Of a stretch of DNA of 64,000 nucleotides, positions 17,016 to 26,312 are shown in pieces; positions within the stretch are counted from its first letter, which is position 1, and each line of letters opens with the position of its first letter. The position numbers and the translations under genes are program-made. Origin of the DNA: an uncultured Flavobacteriales bacterium (lineage in GTDB: Bacteria > Bacteroidota > Bacteroidia > Flavobacteriales > BACL11); the NCBI GenBank assembly GCA_943789505.1, contig CALSUJ010000001.1:434001-498000 (forward strand), given 5' to 3'. A model generated the notes under the pieces. That model saw only the letters and a program-made list of their open reading frames with translations, was not told the DNA's origin and did no database searches.

Positions 17016-17387
17016 ATGAAAAAAATATTCATTGCCTTATTCAGCATTTTAACTATAAATGCTTGGGCACAAAAAGAAACAGTACAGATTAAAACTTCAG
17101 CAGAATGTGTTGCTAATTGTTGTAAAGATAGGATTGAAGAAGAAATGCAGTTTACAAAAGGAGTTACTGCAGTAAATTTGGATGTAGAAAGTCAAGTTTT
17201 AACGGTTACTTATAAAACGAAAAAGAACTCAGTTGAGAATATTAGAAAAATTATTTCAAATCTTGGTTATAATGCTGATGATGTAATGGCAAATGAGAGT
17301 GCTCATAATGCTTTACCTAATTGCTGTCAAAGTCTTGATTTTTCAAAACCAAAAGTTAAAAAATTTCAATTGAAAAAGCCTGATTAA
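17016..17387 (+). CDS. Periplasmic HMA-like metal-binding protein with atypical Cys motif
   Basis: 123 residues: signal peptide 1-19 (NAWAQ), then a ~70-residue heavy-metal-associated fold (VQIKTSAECVANCCKDRIEEEM ... VTAVNLDVESQVLTVTYKTKKNSVENIRKIISNLGYNADD). The usual CxxC metal site is replaced by Cys31-VAN-Cys35-Cys36, two residues longer than normal, and another CC pair lies near the end (NCCQ). It is the final gene of the copper-type locus and is followed by a strong terminator. A periplasmic copper chaperone or sensor role is likely by context. Confidence 0.82.
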   Translation: MKKIFIALFSILTINAWAQKETVQIKTSAECVANCCKDRIEEEMQFTKGVTAVNLDVESQVLTVTYKTKKNSVENIRKIISNLGYNADDVMANESAHNALPNCCQSLDFSKPKVKKFQLKKPD

Positions 17388-17402
17388 TTTTTAAAATTAA
17401 TA

Positions 17403-17432
17403 AAATAGGGGCTAGTTTACTAGCCCCTATTT
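17403..17432. terminator. Bidirectional intrinsic terminator
   Basis: 13-bp stem (17403-17415 with 17420-17432), GC-rich core GGGGCTAG/CTAGCCCC, 4-nt loop, flanked by A and T runs. It separates the plus-strand copper locus from the convergent mutase gene. The loop has no promoter box. Confidence 0.9.
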
Positions 17433-17434
17433 TT

Positions 17435-20400
17435 TTACATCATTTTATTTATAATATCTATTGCAGATTTTGCAATTACTGTACCGGGCCCAAACACGCC
17501 ACTAACTCCAGCATTGTATAGGTAATCATAATCTTGCTGAGGAATTACACCTCCTGCAATCACTAAGATATCATCACGACCATATTCTTTTAGAGCTGCA
17601 ATTACTTGGGGAACTAATGTTTTGTGTCCTGCTGCTAATGAGGATATTCCTAGAATATGAACATCATTTTCAACTGCTTGTTTGGCTGCTTCCTTTGGGG
17701 TTTGAAAAAGTGGGCCAACATCAACATCAAAACCTAAGTCTGCAAATGAAGTTGCTATCACTTTTGCTCCTCTATCGTGTCCGTCCTGTCCCATTTTGGC
17801 AATCATAATTCTTGGTCGTCTTCCTTTCTTTATTGCAAATTCATCCGACAAAGCAAGGGCTTTTTTAAAGGTCTCGTTATTTTGTATTTCCATTTTATAT
17901 ACTCCTGAAATAGTTTGATTTTTTGCAATATATCTTCCGAATATTGTTTCCATAGCATCCGATATTTCTCCTAGTGTTGCTCTTTCTCTTGCTGCTGTTA
18001 CTGCCAGTTCCAATACGTTTCCTGTGTTGTTTTTACAAGCTAAAATTAGTGCATTTAAGGATGCTTTTACTTTTTCACTATCTCTACTTGCTTTTATGCT
18101 ATTGAGCCTTTCAATTTGTAATTTTCTAACAGCAGTATTATCAACTTCCAATATTTCAAGTTCTTTATCTTCTTTGGATAAGCGATTCGTATTTACACCA
18201 ACAATAATATCCTTACCACTATCAATTCTTGCTTGTTTTCTTGCAGCAGCTTGTTCGATTCTCATCTTTGGAATTCCTGTCTCAATAGCTTTTGTCATAC
18301 CACCAAGTTCTTCTATCTCCTGAATGTGTTTCCAAGATTTTTCAACTATCTCTTGTGTTAATTTTTCAACATAGTAAGAGCCTCCCCAAGGGTCAACTGT
18401 ATTGCAAATTCCTGTTTCTTTCTGTAAATATATTTGAGTGTCTCTAGCAATTTTTGCTGAAAATTCTGTCGGTAATGCAATAGCCTCATCTAAAGCATTA
18501 GTGTGTAAGCTTTGTGTTCCGCCCATTACAGCTGCCATTGCTTCAATACATGTTCGGGTAATATTATTAAACGGATCTTGCTCTGTCAAACTCCAGCCAC
18601 TGGTTTGGCAATGTGTACGTAAGGCTAATGATTTCGGATTTTTTGGATTGAATTCTTTCACCATTTTTGCCCAAAGCATTCTTGCAGCTCTCATTTTAGC
18701 AATTTCCATAAAGTGATTCATTCCTATTCCCCAAAAGAAAGATAATCTTGGTGCGAACGTATCAATTTCCATTCCTGAAGCAATTCCTGTTCTTATATAT
18801 TCTAATCCATCAGCTAGAGTGTAAGCTAACTCAATATCAGCTGTTGCACCTGCTTCCTGCATGTGATACCCTGAAATAGAAATACTATTATATTTTGGCA
18901 TATTATTTGAAGTGTACTCAAAAATATCAGAGATAATACGCATAGAATGTTGTGGTGGATAGATATAGGTATTACGCACCATAAATTCTTTTAGAATGTC
19001 ATTCTGTATAGTTCCTGAAAGTTTTTCTAAGGATACTCCCTGTTCCTGAGCAGCTACAATATAGAAGGCTAAAATGGGTAAAACGGCTCCATTCATAGTC
19101 ATTGAAACAGACATTTTATCCAGTGGAATCTGATTGAATAGAATTTTCATATCCTCAACAGAATCAATTGCAACTCCTGCCATACCTACATCACCAACTA
19201 CTCTTTCATGGTCGGAATCATATCCTCTGTGAGTTGCTAAATCAAAAGCTACTGAAAGTCCTTTTTGGCCAGCAGCTAAGTTTTTTCTGTAGAACTCATT
19301 GGATGCTTCTGCCGTTGAAAACCCTGCATATTGCCTTATTGTCCAAGGACGCATAACATACATAGTTGAATAAGGTCCTCTTAAACTTGGCGCTAATCCA
19401 GCAACAAAATTTAAGTGTTCAACTTCTTTAACATCTTGTTTTGTATATTGACTTTTAATTTCAATTTGCTCAGGGCTTATCCAGTTTAGCTTATTGTTAA
19501 TTACTTCTTTGTTCGTGTTTTCTAAGTTATACTCTTTTAATAATTCATTTATTAAATAATCAATATAGTATGCACCCTTTGTTGGGTCGCTTACTTTATC
19601 CAAATGACTTTCTTGCCTAAGTATATTCTGCTGATTTCTTGCAATTCTTTCAGAAAACTCTGTTGGCATTTCAAAGCTATGATTGTAGGAATTAATCATA
19701 ATTGCATTGGCTCCCCCAAAAATTGCTGACATACATTCTGTAGTACTTCTAAGAATATTATTATAAGCATATTCTTGTTCTTTATTACTAAGCGAACTTG
19801 ATGCAAAAATAAAAGGAGTAGTTCCTGTTTTTTGTTCCCAGAGTATTCTAAATGCTTTAAGTTTTGCAATCTCTAAAAAATAGTTGCTACTTATTTCAAA
19901 ATGAAATTGGATATTTTTTTTCTTATCAATTCCTTTTATAAAAGCAGTATCAATTTCTTCTTTAGCTGTCTTTCCTTTAGCGAAAATGGTGCTTAATAGA
20001 GTAGTATCTTCTATTCCGTGAAAAGCACCTTTTACATTTTTTCCTTTTGAGTATTCCTTCCATTGATATATAAATTCAGCATCATAATCTTTAAAATCAA
20101 TTCGTATGTGTTCTATTTCAATGCCTTTTAGTAAAATCGCAAGTTTGTTTGGGTTAATGAAACATAATCCACCTACATCATTTTGTAAAGCTTCTAATGC
20201 TCTTTTATTCCCTTCTTTTGGGTTTTTTGCATTAATAAGCTGATAGCTTTCCCAATTGTTAGGAAAAGAACTATTGAAAATAGGAGTCTTATCGTTAGCA
20301 TGATAAATAGGCGCAATCTCAATACCTTGAGAATCTGAAACTAATTTTTCATTATAATCAGCTCCTTTAAGGTCAGTTGTGATTTTCTCAATCCATTCCT

Positions 20401-20440
20401 TTTTTGTTGCAGCATTAAATGCTGAAAATAATTTACTCAT
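17435..20440 (-). CDS. Methylmalonyl-CoA mutase, small and large subunits fused in one chain
   Basis: 1001 residues. The C-terminal ~680 residues are a complete MutB-type catalytic subunit: [21 protein letters not shown], the TIM barrel with GYHMQEAGA, and a B12-binding domain with DGHDRG (His as cobalt ligand) and SSLAAGHK. The first ~320 residues look like the MutA (small) subunit, including [21 protein letters not shown] and a second [14 protein letters not shown] block, but without its own B12 domain. Most relatives have two separate genes (~450 and ~710 aa). The enzyme interconverts methylmalonyl- and succinyl-CoA in propionate metabolism. It has no MeaB-like G domain, so it is not IcmF. 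The start overlaps the divIC-like gene by 8 nt. Confidence 0.9.
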   Translation of the reverse strand: MSKLFSAFNAATKKEWIEKITTDLKGADYNEKLVSDSQGIEIAPIYHANDKTPIFNSSFPNNWESYQLINAKNPKEGNKRALEALQNDVGGLCFINPNKLAILLKGIEIEHIRIDFKDYDAEFIYQWKEYSKGKNVKGAFHGIEDTTLLSTIFAKGKTAKEEIDTAFIKGIDKKKNIQFHFEISSNYFLEIAKLKAFRILWEQKTGTTPFIFASSSLSNKEQEYAYNNILRSTTECMSAIFGGANAIMINSYNHSFEMPTEFSERIARNQQNILRQESHLDKVSDPTKGAYYIDYLINELLKEYNLENTNKEVINNKLNWISPEQIEIKSQYTKQDVKEVEHLNFVAGLAPSLRGPYSTMYVMRPWTIRQYAGFSTAEASNEFYRKNLAAGQKGLSVAFDLATHRGYDSDHERVVGDVGMAGVAIDSVEDMKILFNQIPLDKMSVSMTMNGAVLPILAFYIVAAQEQGVSLEKLSGTIQNDILKEFMVRNTYIYPPQHSMRIISDIFEYTSNNMPKYNSISISGYHMQEAGATADIELAYTLADGLEYIRTGIASGMEIDTFAPRLSFFWGIGMNHFMEIAKMRAARMLWAKMVKEFNPKNPKSLALRTHCQTSGWSLTEQDPFNNITRTCIEAMAAVMGGTQSLHTNALDEAIALPTEFSAKIARDTQIYLQKETGICNTVDPWGGSYYVEKLTQEIVEKSWKHIQEIEELGGMTKAIETGIPKMRIEQAAARKQARIDSGKDIIVGVNTNRLSKEDKELEILEVDNTAVRKLQIERLNSIKASRDSEKVKASLNALILACKNNTGNVLELAVTAARERATLGEISDAMETIFGRYIAKNQTISGVYKMEIQNNETFKKALALSDEFAIKKGRRPRIMIAKMGQDGHDRGAKVIATSFADLGFDVDVGPLFQTPKEAAKQAVENDVHILGISSLAAGHKTLVPQVIAALKEYGRDDILVIAGGVIPQQDYDYLYNAGVSGVFGPGTVIAKSAIDIINKMM

Positions 20441-20750
20441 TTTCTCTTTCTCTTATTATGAATATATCTTCATTTTCTTTTTTCATTAAGAATTTTTCTC
20501 TAGCAAATCTTTCTTGCTCAGCAGGGTCATTTTGTAACTTATATAATTCAGTGCTATCCGATTTGATTTCGGAAATGTAGAATTCTTTTTGAATCTTTAA
20601 ATCATCAACTGTACTCTTGATTTTACTTTGAATAATTAAATTATAATCATCTATAAAAACGACCCATAAAATGAATAATAAAAAGAAAATAAGATATTTA
20701 TTTCTTAAAGGTTTTGGAAGTTTTTTAATTAGGTCCTGTATTTTATCCAT
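20433..20750 (-). CDS. FtsB/DivIC-type septum formation initiator
   Basis: 105 residues: short cytoplasmic N-terminus, one membrane helix (~18-34, [18 protein letters not shown]), then a periplasmic coiled coil (~40-80) and the conserved [20 protein letters not shown] tail. This is the usual architecture of the division protein that bridges FtsL and FtsQ. In Bacteroidota it is often found beside mutA/mutB, as here (8-nt overlap with the mutase). Confidence 0.85.
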   Translation of the reverse strand: MDKIQDLIKKLPKPLRNKYLIFFLLFILWVVFIDDYNLIIQSKIKSTVDDLKIQKEFYISEIKSDSTELYKLQNDPAEQERFAREKFLMKKENEDIFIIRERENE

Positions 20751-20804
20751 TAGGCAAATATAGAAAATTACTTACGCTAAATATAAGGGAATAAAATTTC
20801 TTGA

Positions 20805-21509
20805 TTAAGAGAGTAGAAATATAGACGGTTGTTTGTGTATGTCTAATTTTGTTTGTTTCCATTCTTCAATAGTTTTGGTCTGAATAAATTCATTTTTTGA
20901 AGTAATATTTGCAGCAATACATAATCTTGTTTTGTTATTGCATTGTGTTTTTAAAGTATCCAATAACTGATTATTTCTATAAGGGGTTTCCATAAAAATT
21001 TGAGTTTGTCCAGTCTTTTTAGACAAATTTTCTAAGTTACGAATAACTTTATTACGCTCTACTTTATCAATTGGAAGGTAGCCTGTGAATGCAAAATTTT
21101 GTCCGCTCATCCCCGAGCTCATTAATGCAAGTAGGATAGAGGATGGGCCAACTAAAGGCACTACCTCAATCTGAAAGTCATGGGCATATGATACAATTTT
21201 TGAACCAGGGTCAGCAATACAGGGTAAGCCAGCTTCTGAAAGTAACCCGACATTTTCTCCATTTAAAATATGAGGTAGGAAATCCTCCTCTAAGCTAAGT
21301 GCATCATGTTTTCCGTAGGCATAAAAAGTCGTATCATCAATATCCTTTTCTCTATAAATTTTTTTGATATGTCTTCTGGCAGTTCTTATGTTTTCAACAA
21401 TAAAAATATTTATTTCTTTAATATGATTAGTGATGATAGAAGGTAAAACTGCTTCTTGTGTGTCGTCACTTAAAACTGTTGGGATTAGATATAATTTTCC
21501 TTTATTCAA
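20805..21509 (-). CDS. RsmI-like tetrapyrrole-methylase-fold SAM methyltransferase
   Basis: 234 residues. Begins GKLYLIPTVLSDD, the first strand of the TP-methylase fold. Further motifs are FIVENIRTARRHIKKI, GLLSEAGLPCIADPGSKIVSYAH and VPLVGPSSILLALMSSGMSGQNFAFTGYLP, the last matching the RsmI (16S rRNA C1402 2'-O-methyltransferase) signature. It is shorter than E. coli RsmI (286 aa), missing the C-terminal domain, as in related Bacteroidota proteins. It overlaps the phosphatase gene by 8 nt. Confidence 0.82.
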   Translation of the reverse strand: MNKGKLYLIPTVLSDDTQEAVLPSIITNHIKEINIFIVENIRTARRHIKKIYREKDIDDTTFYAYGKHDALSLEEDFLPHILNGENVGLLSEAGLPCIADPGSKIVSYAHDFQIEVVPLVGPSSILLALMSSGMSGQNFAFTGYLPIDKVERNKVIRNLENLSKKTGQTQIFMETPYRNNQLLDTLKTQCNNKTRLCIAANITSKNEFIQTKTIEEWKQTKLDIHKQPSIFLLS

Positions 21510-21951
21510 TGTTTTGTATTATTTTGTTACATGCTTTGTCAAGTATGTTGTATATATCTTGAAATCCATTCTCTCCACCATAATATGGGTCAGGTACTGA
21601 CTGATAAGCTTTTGGATTAATTTCATTCAAAATCATCCTTATTTTATTGCGTTCTGTTTCGTTAGAAGCTAAACTAATAAGATGAGCGTAATTATTAGTA
21701 TCCATAGCATAGATAATGTCAAATTTATCAAAATCTGCTCTTGAAAATTGCCTAGCTCTTTGTTGATTTAAATCAATAGTGTATTTATTGGCAATTTCAA
21801 TTGATCGAATATCAGGTTGTTTTCCAATGTGATAAGCGGCTGTTCCAGCTGAATCTACTTCAAGGTTAAGGTGTTTCCCTTTAATCGAAAGTATTCCCTC
21901 TGCAAGTGGTGATCGGCAGATGTTTCCTAAACAAACCATTAGGATTTTCAT
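21502..21951 (-). CDS. Low-molecular-weight protein-tyrosine phosphatase
   Basis: 149 residues. The P-loop near the N-terminus is VCLGNICRSPLAEG with nucleophile Cys7 and Arg13 (CX5R). The general acid is in PDPYYGG at about residue 120. Complete and cytoplasmic. In Flavobacteriia this gene commonly follows dnaA, as here (3-nt gap). It may act on tyrosine-phosphorylated proteins such as the Wzc-type kinase elsewhere in the window, but that link is speculative. Confidence 0.9.
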   Translation of the reverse strand: MKILMVCLGNICRSPLAEGILSIKGKHLNLEVDSAGTAAYHIGKQPDIRSIEIANKYTIDLNQQRARQFSRADFDKFDIIYAMDTNNYAHLISLASNETERNKIRMILNEINPKAYQSVPDPYYGGENGFQDIYNILDKACNKIIQNIE

Positions 21952-21954
21952 AGT

Positions 21955-23400
21955 TTAAGAAAGTGTTAACTTTTTCTCAATATCTGAAATATACCCTTTG
22001 AAGCGCTTGTCCGTATCGGCTAAATTATTGACTGTTTTGCAAGCATGTAACACAGTAGCGTGGTCTTTGTTCCCGCAATGTTTTCCAATCATAGCTAAAG
22101 AGTTTTTAGTCATTTGCTTGGAAAAATACATAGCCAATTGACGACATTGTACAATTTCTCTTTTCCTAGTTTTTGACTTCATAGTTTCAATAGGAATATC
22201 AAAATAATCACATACAACTTTTTGTATATAATCAATAGAAACTTCTCTTACTGTATTTTTCACAAATTTATCAAGCATGTTTTTAGCTAGGTCAATTGTA
22301 ATTTCTTTTCTGTTTAAAGAGGATTGGGCTAATAATGAAATTAATGCACCTTCCAATTCTCTAACATTTGTAGTGATAGAATAAGCAATATACTCTATTA
22401 CTTCATAAGGAATATCAATACCATCTTTTTTGATTTTCTTTTTCAAGATAGCTAATCTTGTTTCTAGGTCAGGAGACTGTAAATCAGCTGAAAGTCCCCA
22501 TTTGAAACGAGATAACAATCTTTGTTCCATCCCAATAATATCAACAGGAGCTTTATCCGAAGTTAAGATAACTTGTTTTTTATTTTGGTGGAGGTGATTG
22601 AAAATATGGAAGAAAACATCTTGTGTTTTTTCTTTTCCACAAAGAAATTGTACGTCATCAATAATTAAAACATCAATAGATTGGTAGAAGTGAACAAAAT
22701 CATTTCTTTTATTATCCTTAATTGCGTCAACAAATTGTGTTAAGAATTTGTCAGCAGAAACATACAATACAATTTTTTCAGGGTGATTGTTTTTTACTTC
22801 AATACCAATAGCATTGGCTAAGTGAGTTTTGCCAAGCCCTCCTGATCCATAAATGAATAGTGGGTTGAAGGATGTTCCTCCAGGATTTTGTGAAACAGCA
22901 AATCCTGCAGAACGTGCTAAACGATTACACTCACCTTCAATATAAGAGTCAAAGGTATATGACTCATTTAATTGAGGGTTGATATTTATTTTTTGTAAAC
23001 CAGGAATTATAAAAGGATTTCTGATAGAAGAACTATTCATGCTAATAGGCATGCTGATAGGATTGTTCTTTACATCAGCTTGTCCGCTACTTGGTACTTT
23101 AGAAATATATGGTTTCTTATCTGATGAATTTTCAAGTAAGATATTGTATTCTAATTTTGCATCTTTTCCTATCTCTCTCATGATTGTTTTCTTCATAAGA
23201 GTTAAGTAATGTTTTTCTAACCATTCAAAACAAAACTGACTAGGCACCTGTATAGTAAGTGTTTTATCTTCAAGAGTAACTGCTTTAATAGGTTTGAACC
23301 ATGTCTTAAAGTTTTGAGCAGTTACATTGTCTCTGATAATTGTTAGACAGTTATTCCAAACGTCTTGATGACTTTTTTCTTGCATTTTGTGGTCTTGCAT
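21955..23400 (-). CDS. dnaA: Chromosomal replication initiator DnaA
   Basis: 481 residues. Domain I is ~1-85 (SHQDVWNNCLTIIRDNVTAQNFKTWFKPI), a variable linker ~85-145 and an AAA+ domain ~145-370 with Walker A GSGGLGKTHLANAI, Walker B LIIDDVQFLCG and the arginine-finger region MEQRLLSRFKWGL. Domain IV has the DnaA signature GNKDHATVLHACKTV. The start may be the second Met (23385, MQEKSHQDVW), which fits related proteins better. First gene of a run with tyrosine phosphatase and RsmI-like genes. The 171-nt upstream region has no convincing DnaA-box cluster, so the origin is probably elsewhere. Confidence 0.97.
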   Translation of the reverse strand: MQDHKMQEKSHQDVWNNCLTIIRDNVTAQNFKTWFKPIKAVTLEDKTLTIQVPSQFCFEWLEKHYLTLMKKTIMREIGKDAKLEYNILLENSSDKKPYISKVPSSGQADVKNNPISMPISMNSSSIRNPFIIPGLQKININPQLNESYTFDSYIEGECNRLARSAGFAVSQNPGGTSFNPLFIYGSGGLGKTHLANAIGIEVKNNHPEKIVLYVSADKFLTQFVDAIKDNKRNDFVHFYQSIDVLIIDDVQFLCGKEKTQDVFFHIFNHLHQNKKQVILTSDKAPVDIIGMEQRLLSRFKWGLSADLQSPDLETRLAILKKKIKKDGIDIPYEVIEYIAYSITTNVRELEGALISLLAQSSLNRKEITIDLAKNMLDKFVKNTVREVSIDYIQKVVCDYFDIPIETMKSKTRKREIVQCRQLAMYFSKQMTKNSLAMIGKHCGNKDHATVLHACKTVNNLADTDKRFKGYISDIEKKLTLS

Positions 23401-23571
23401 TTAGCTTTTAGTAATTCGTTTTAAGTTCTGTTCTATTATTTTTGGTTTGAGCAAATATGAAGAACTTATCGTTAATAAAAAAGAAAATCTGGACTTGACT
23501 TTATATTTTTTTTTACAGAGTTGGATTATCAGATAGGAGCTTTTGTTTAAAACTTTTCAAAAGTCATATTA

Positions 23572-24495
23572 TTATGCATTTTCAGAACCATTTTCAATAA
23601 ATATTGACCTACCAAGAACTTTTTTTAAACCATCATTTTGACTAAAATGATAATCAATCTTGCCAATGTTAATTCCTGCCCATCCAACTTGGTTGATTAG
23701 CACTTCTTTTTCGTCTAAGTTAAGTTGCTTGACAGGCTTTTTTAAGAAGGTGTGGGTATGTCCTCCTATAATTAAATCAATATCACGCGTTTGGCTTGCA
23801 AAGGTCATGTCTGATATCTTTTCTCCCTTGTATTTGAAGCCTAAATGAGACAGGCAAATAACTAAATCGCATCTTTCTTTTTGCTTTAAAAGATTTGCGT
23901 AATGATTAGCTGTAGAAATAGGGTCTTGATATACAGTATTTTGATACAATTTTTTAGGTACTAGACCATCTAATTCTATGCCAATTCCGAACACTCCTAT
24001 TTTCAAATCTCCTTTTCGGAATACTTTGTATGGTTTAAAAGTATTCTTTAATATGGTGTCTGAAAAATTATAGTTTGCAATTAAAAATGGAAAGTTAGCG
24101 TGAGGGAGTTGTTTTTTTAATCCTTCCAATCCATTATCAAAATCATGATTACCTAAGGTTACGGCATCATATTTCATTTCACTCATGAGTTTAAACTCTA
24201 ACTCTCCTCCATAAACATTGAAGTAAGGAGTTCCTTGAAAAATATCTCCAGCATCTAATAAGAGTACGTGTTCTTCTTGTTTTCTTATTTGTTTGATTAG
24301 TGCCGCTCTTTGTGCCATTCCTCCTAAACCTTTATTTCTTCCACTTGTAAAGGGGTGAATATGGCTGTGCATATCATTAGTGTGTAAAATAGTAAGTTTT
24401 ATGTCCTTATTATTTCCAAAGGAAAGTTGTGGAATTAACGAGAGTCCAATAGCCCCTAATCCGCTTTGTTTTATAAAGTGTCTTCTGTTACTCAT
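23572..24495 (-). CDS. 5'-nucleotidase-type metallophosphatase domain protein with Tat signal
   Basis: 307 residues from ATG 24495; an upstream in-frame TTG at 24501 is less likely. The N-terminus SNRRHFIKQSGLGAIGLSLI is a twin-arginine signal. The calcineurin-like phosphatase motifs are all present: LTILHTNDMHSH, LLDAGDIFQGT, TLGNHDFDNG, CLSHLGFKYKG and LIIGGHTHTF. This is the N-terminal catalytic half of UshA-type 5'-nucleotidases. The substrate-binding half is encoded by the preceding gene, which it overlaps by 8 nt. The two halves together would match one UshA. Confidence 0.88.
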   Translation of the reverse strand: MSNRRHFIKQSGLGAIGLSLIPQLSFGNNKDIKLTILHTNDMHSHIHPFTSGRNKGLGGMAQRAALIKQIRKQEEHVLLLDAGDIFQGTPYFNVYGGELEFKLMSEMKYDAVTLGNHDFDNGLEGLKKQLPHANFPFLIANYNFSDTILKNTFKPYKVFRKGDLKIGVFGIGIELDGLVPKKLYQNTVYQDPISTANHYANLLKQKERCDLVICLSHLGFKYKGEKISDMTFASQTRDIDLIIGGHTHTFLKKPVKQLNLDEKEVLINQVGWAGINIGKIDYHFSQNDGLKKVLGRSIFIENGSENA

Positions 24496-25198
24496 TATCA
24501 ATTATTTTTATCCTTCCGTCAAGTGTTGCAGTGATGGTATCAGTTTTGGTGCAATGATCAATGATTGCATCTCTCAATTTTAAACCTACTTTATATTGTT
24601 CTTTATTTTGAAAAAAACTCATTTTATCTCCTCCATTAGCTAAATAATCAGAAGTAATAACTTTTACTTTTTCATTATTTTCAAAATTTACTGGCCAGGA
24701 ATTATTTATTACATTTCCTTCTTTATCCATAGTTATATTGATTCCTGAAAAAGGCTCTCCACCTCTTTTGCAGATGTAATCTAAGAGTCCTAAATAATCT
24801 TCTTTATTTAATTCTAGCACTACTAATTCATTGTCAAAAGGCATTAGCTCGTATAGTTTTCCTCTGTTAATAGGGCCTTTATCAATTGTGGTTCTCAATC
24901 CTCCGTTATTCATAACGCACATATGTGCATCAGCATAGTTTAGGCATAGGTCAGTTACAAAATTCCCTAATAACGACTCAGTTCCTTTTTTTGTTAAGCT
25001 AATTTTTGAAAAGGTAAGTACCTCATTCATTTCTGCTTCAATTCCTTTTTGATAGGGAGCGATAATAGCTAATGCACTGCTATCTGCATTTGCTTTTATT
25101 TCAATTGTTTCGCTATCAGGCGATTGTAAATTGTAGGTTGCAGTGCACGAAAAAAGCAAAAGCACTGCTATATGTATTGTATATTTTTTTAACTTCAT
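24488..25198 (-). CDS. 5'-nucleotidase C-terminal domain lipoprotein
   Basis: 236 residues: signal peptide with lipobox LLLFSC, then a domain matching the substrate-binding half of UshA: GNFVTDLCLNYADAHMCVMNNGGLRTTIDKGPINRGKLYELMPFDNELVVLEL and VKVITSDYLANGGDKMSFF. No phosphatase motifs are present. It is transcribed before the catalytic half, the reverse of the order in the single-chain enzyme, and its stop overlaps the next start by 8 nt. It is probably a periplasmic or membrane-tethered partner in nucleotide salvage. Confidence 0.88.
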   Translation of the reverse strand: MKLKKYTIHIAVLLLFSCTATYNLQSPDSETIEIKANADSSALAIIAPYQKGIEAEMNEVLTFSKISLTKKGTESLLGNFVTDLCLNYADAHMCVMNNGGLRTTIDKGPINRGKLYELMPFDNELVVLELNKEDYLGLLDYICKRGGEPFSGINITMDKEGNVINNSWPVNFENNEKVKVITSDYLANGGDKMSFFQNKEQYKVGLKLRDAIIDHCTKTDTITATLDGRIKIIDNE

Positions 25199-25245
25199 AA
25201 GGCTACAATATTAAGAAATAAAAATATTGTACGTATTATTGCAGC

Positions 25246-25653
25246 ATGTATTCTTTTGAAACAAAAATTAGAGTAAGGTATGGCGAAACGGATCAAATGA
25301 GTTTTGTGTACTATGGAGTCTATGCTCAGTATTATGAAGTAGGAAGGGTGGAACTTTTACGTTCCTTAGGGCTTTCATATAAGGAAATTGAAGCAATGGG
25401 CTTTGCGCTTCCTGTTGTAAATATGAATATTAAGTATATGAAACCTGCTTTTTATGATGATGAGCTAACTATAAGAACAACTATTAAAGAATTGCCGTCA
25501 GCAAAAATTACTTTTCATTACGAAACTTTAAATGAAAAAGGAGAGCTGTTGAATGTTGGTGAAGTGATTTTGGTTTTTATAAATAAAAAAACAGGTAAAC
25601 CTTGCTTTGCTCCTGAAGTAATTATGAATAAAATAGAAGAAAAATTATTATGA
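25246..25653 (+). CDS. Hotdog-fold acyl-CoA thioesterase (YbgC/4HBT family)
   Basis: 135 residues with the 4-hydroxybenzoyl-CoA thioesterase pattern: VRYGETDQMSFVYYGVYAQYYEVGRVELLRSLG. Asp16 corresponds to the catalytic Asp. Hydrolyses acyl-CoA thioesters; the natural substrate is unknown. Its stop overlaps the aquaporin start as ATGA, so the two are coupled. Divergent from the nucleotidase pair. Confidence 0.88.
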   Translation: MYSFETKIRVRYGETDQMSFVYYGVYAQYYEVGRVELLRSLGLSYKEIEAMGFALPVVNMNIKYMKPAFYDDELTIRTTIKELPSAKITFHYETLNEKGELLNVGEVILVFINKKTGKPCFAPEVIMNKIEEKLL

Positions 25654-26312
25654 AAAAGTATTGGGCAGAATTATTAGGAACCTACATTTTGGTATTTGTA
25701 GGTACTGGTGCGATTATGATTAATGAAATTACTGGAGGTACACTAAGTCATCTGGGAGTTGGTCTTTCATTTGGATTAGTGGTAATGGCTATGATATATG
25801 CAATTGGTGATATATCTGGAGCACACATTAATCCTGCTGTAACGATTGCTTTTGCAGTAGCAAAACGCTTTCCAAAAAATCAGATTTTACCTTATATTTC
25901 TTTTCAGTTGTTAGGGGCGATTTTGGCATCAGCAAGTTTATATTTTATTTTTCCAGAGGCAAGTACTATGGGTGAAACCTTACCTTTAAAAGGGAATTGG
26001 GAGCAATCCTTTATATTGGAGTTTATTTTGACTTTTATTTTAATGTTTGTGATTCTGAATGTTTCAACTGGTTCAAAGGAAAAGGGAATTACGGCTGCCT
26101 TAGCTGTTGGTGGAGTAGTTGCTTTTGAGGCTATTTTTGCAGGGCCTATTTGTGGGGCTTCTATGAATCCGGCTAGGTCTATAGCTCCTGCAATTTTTTC
26201 AGGAGACTTAACCCATTTATGGCTGTATGTTGTAGCAACAATCCTTGGGGCTATTTTGGCGGTTTATTCATGCAAACTAGTGCAAGCTGAAGAGTGTTGC
26301 GATAACTGCTAG
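25650..26312 (+). CDS. Aquaporin, NIP/AqpN-like selectivity, Cys-rich C-terminus
   Basis: 220 residues with six membrane helices and two NPA boxes: SGAHINPAVTIAFAV and FAGPICGASMNPARSIAPA, including the selectivity-filter Arg after the second NPA. The His found in water-specific AqpZ twelve residues before the second NPA is replaced by Ala, and the FAGPxxGASMNPARS block resembles NIP/AqpN channels that pass glycerol or metalloids such as arsenite. The C-terminal tail ends in AEECCDNC, four Cys close together if the earlier SCK is counted. Substrate is inferred. Its TAG stop overlaps the convergent gene's TAG in a shared CTAG. Confidence 0.85.
   Translation: MKKYWAELLGTYILVFVGTGAIMINEITGGTLSHLGVGLSFGLVVMAMIYAIGDISGAHINPAVTIAFAVAKRFPKNQILPYISFQLLGAILASASLYFIFPEASTMGETLPLKGNWEQSFILEFILTFILMFVILNVSTGSKEKGITAALAVGGVVAFEAIFAGPICGASMNPARSIAPAIFSGDLTHLWLYVVATILGAILAVYSCKLVQAEECCDNC

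Noticed and set aside
23401-23571. Possible replication origin upstream of dnaA
   Set aside because: Only two TTATC words (23466, 23526) occur, neither matching TTATCCACA, and there is no cluster or AT-repeat unwinding element.
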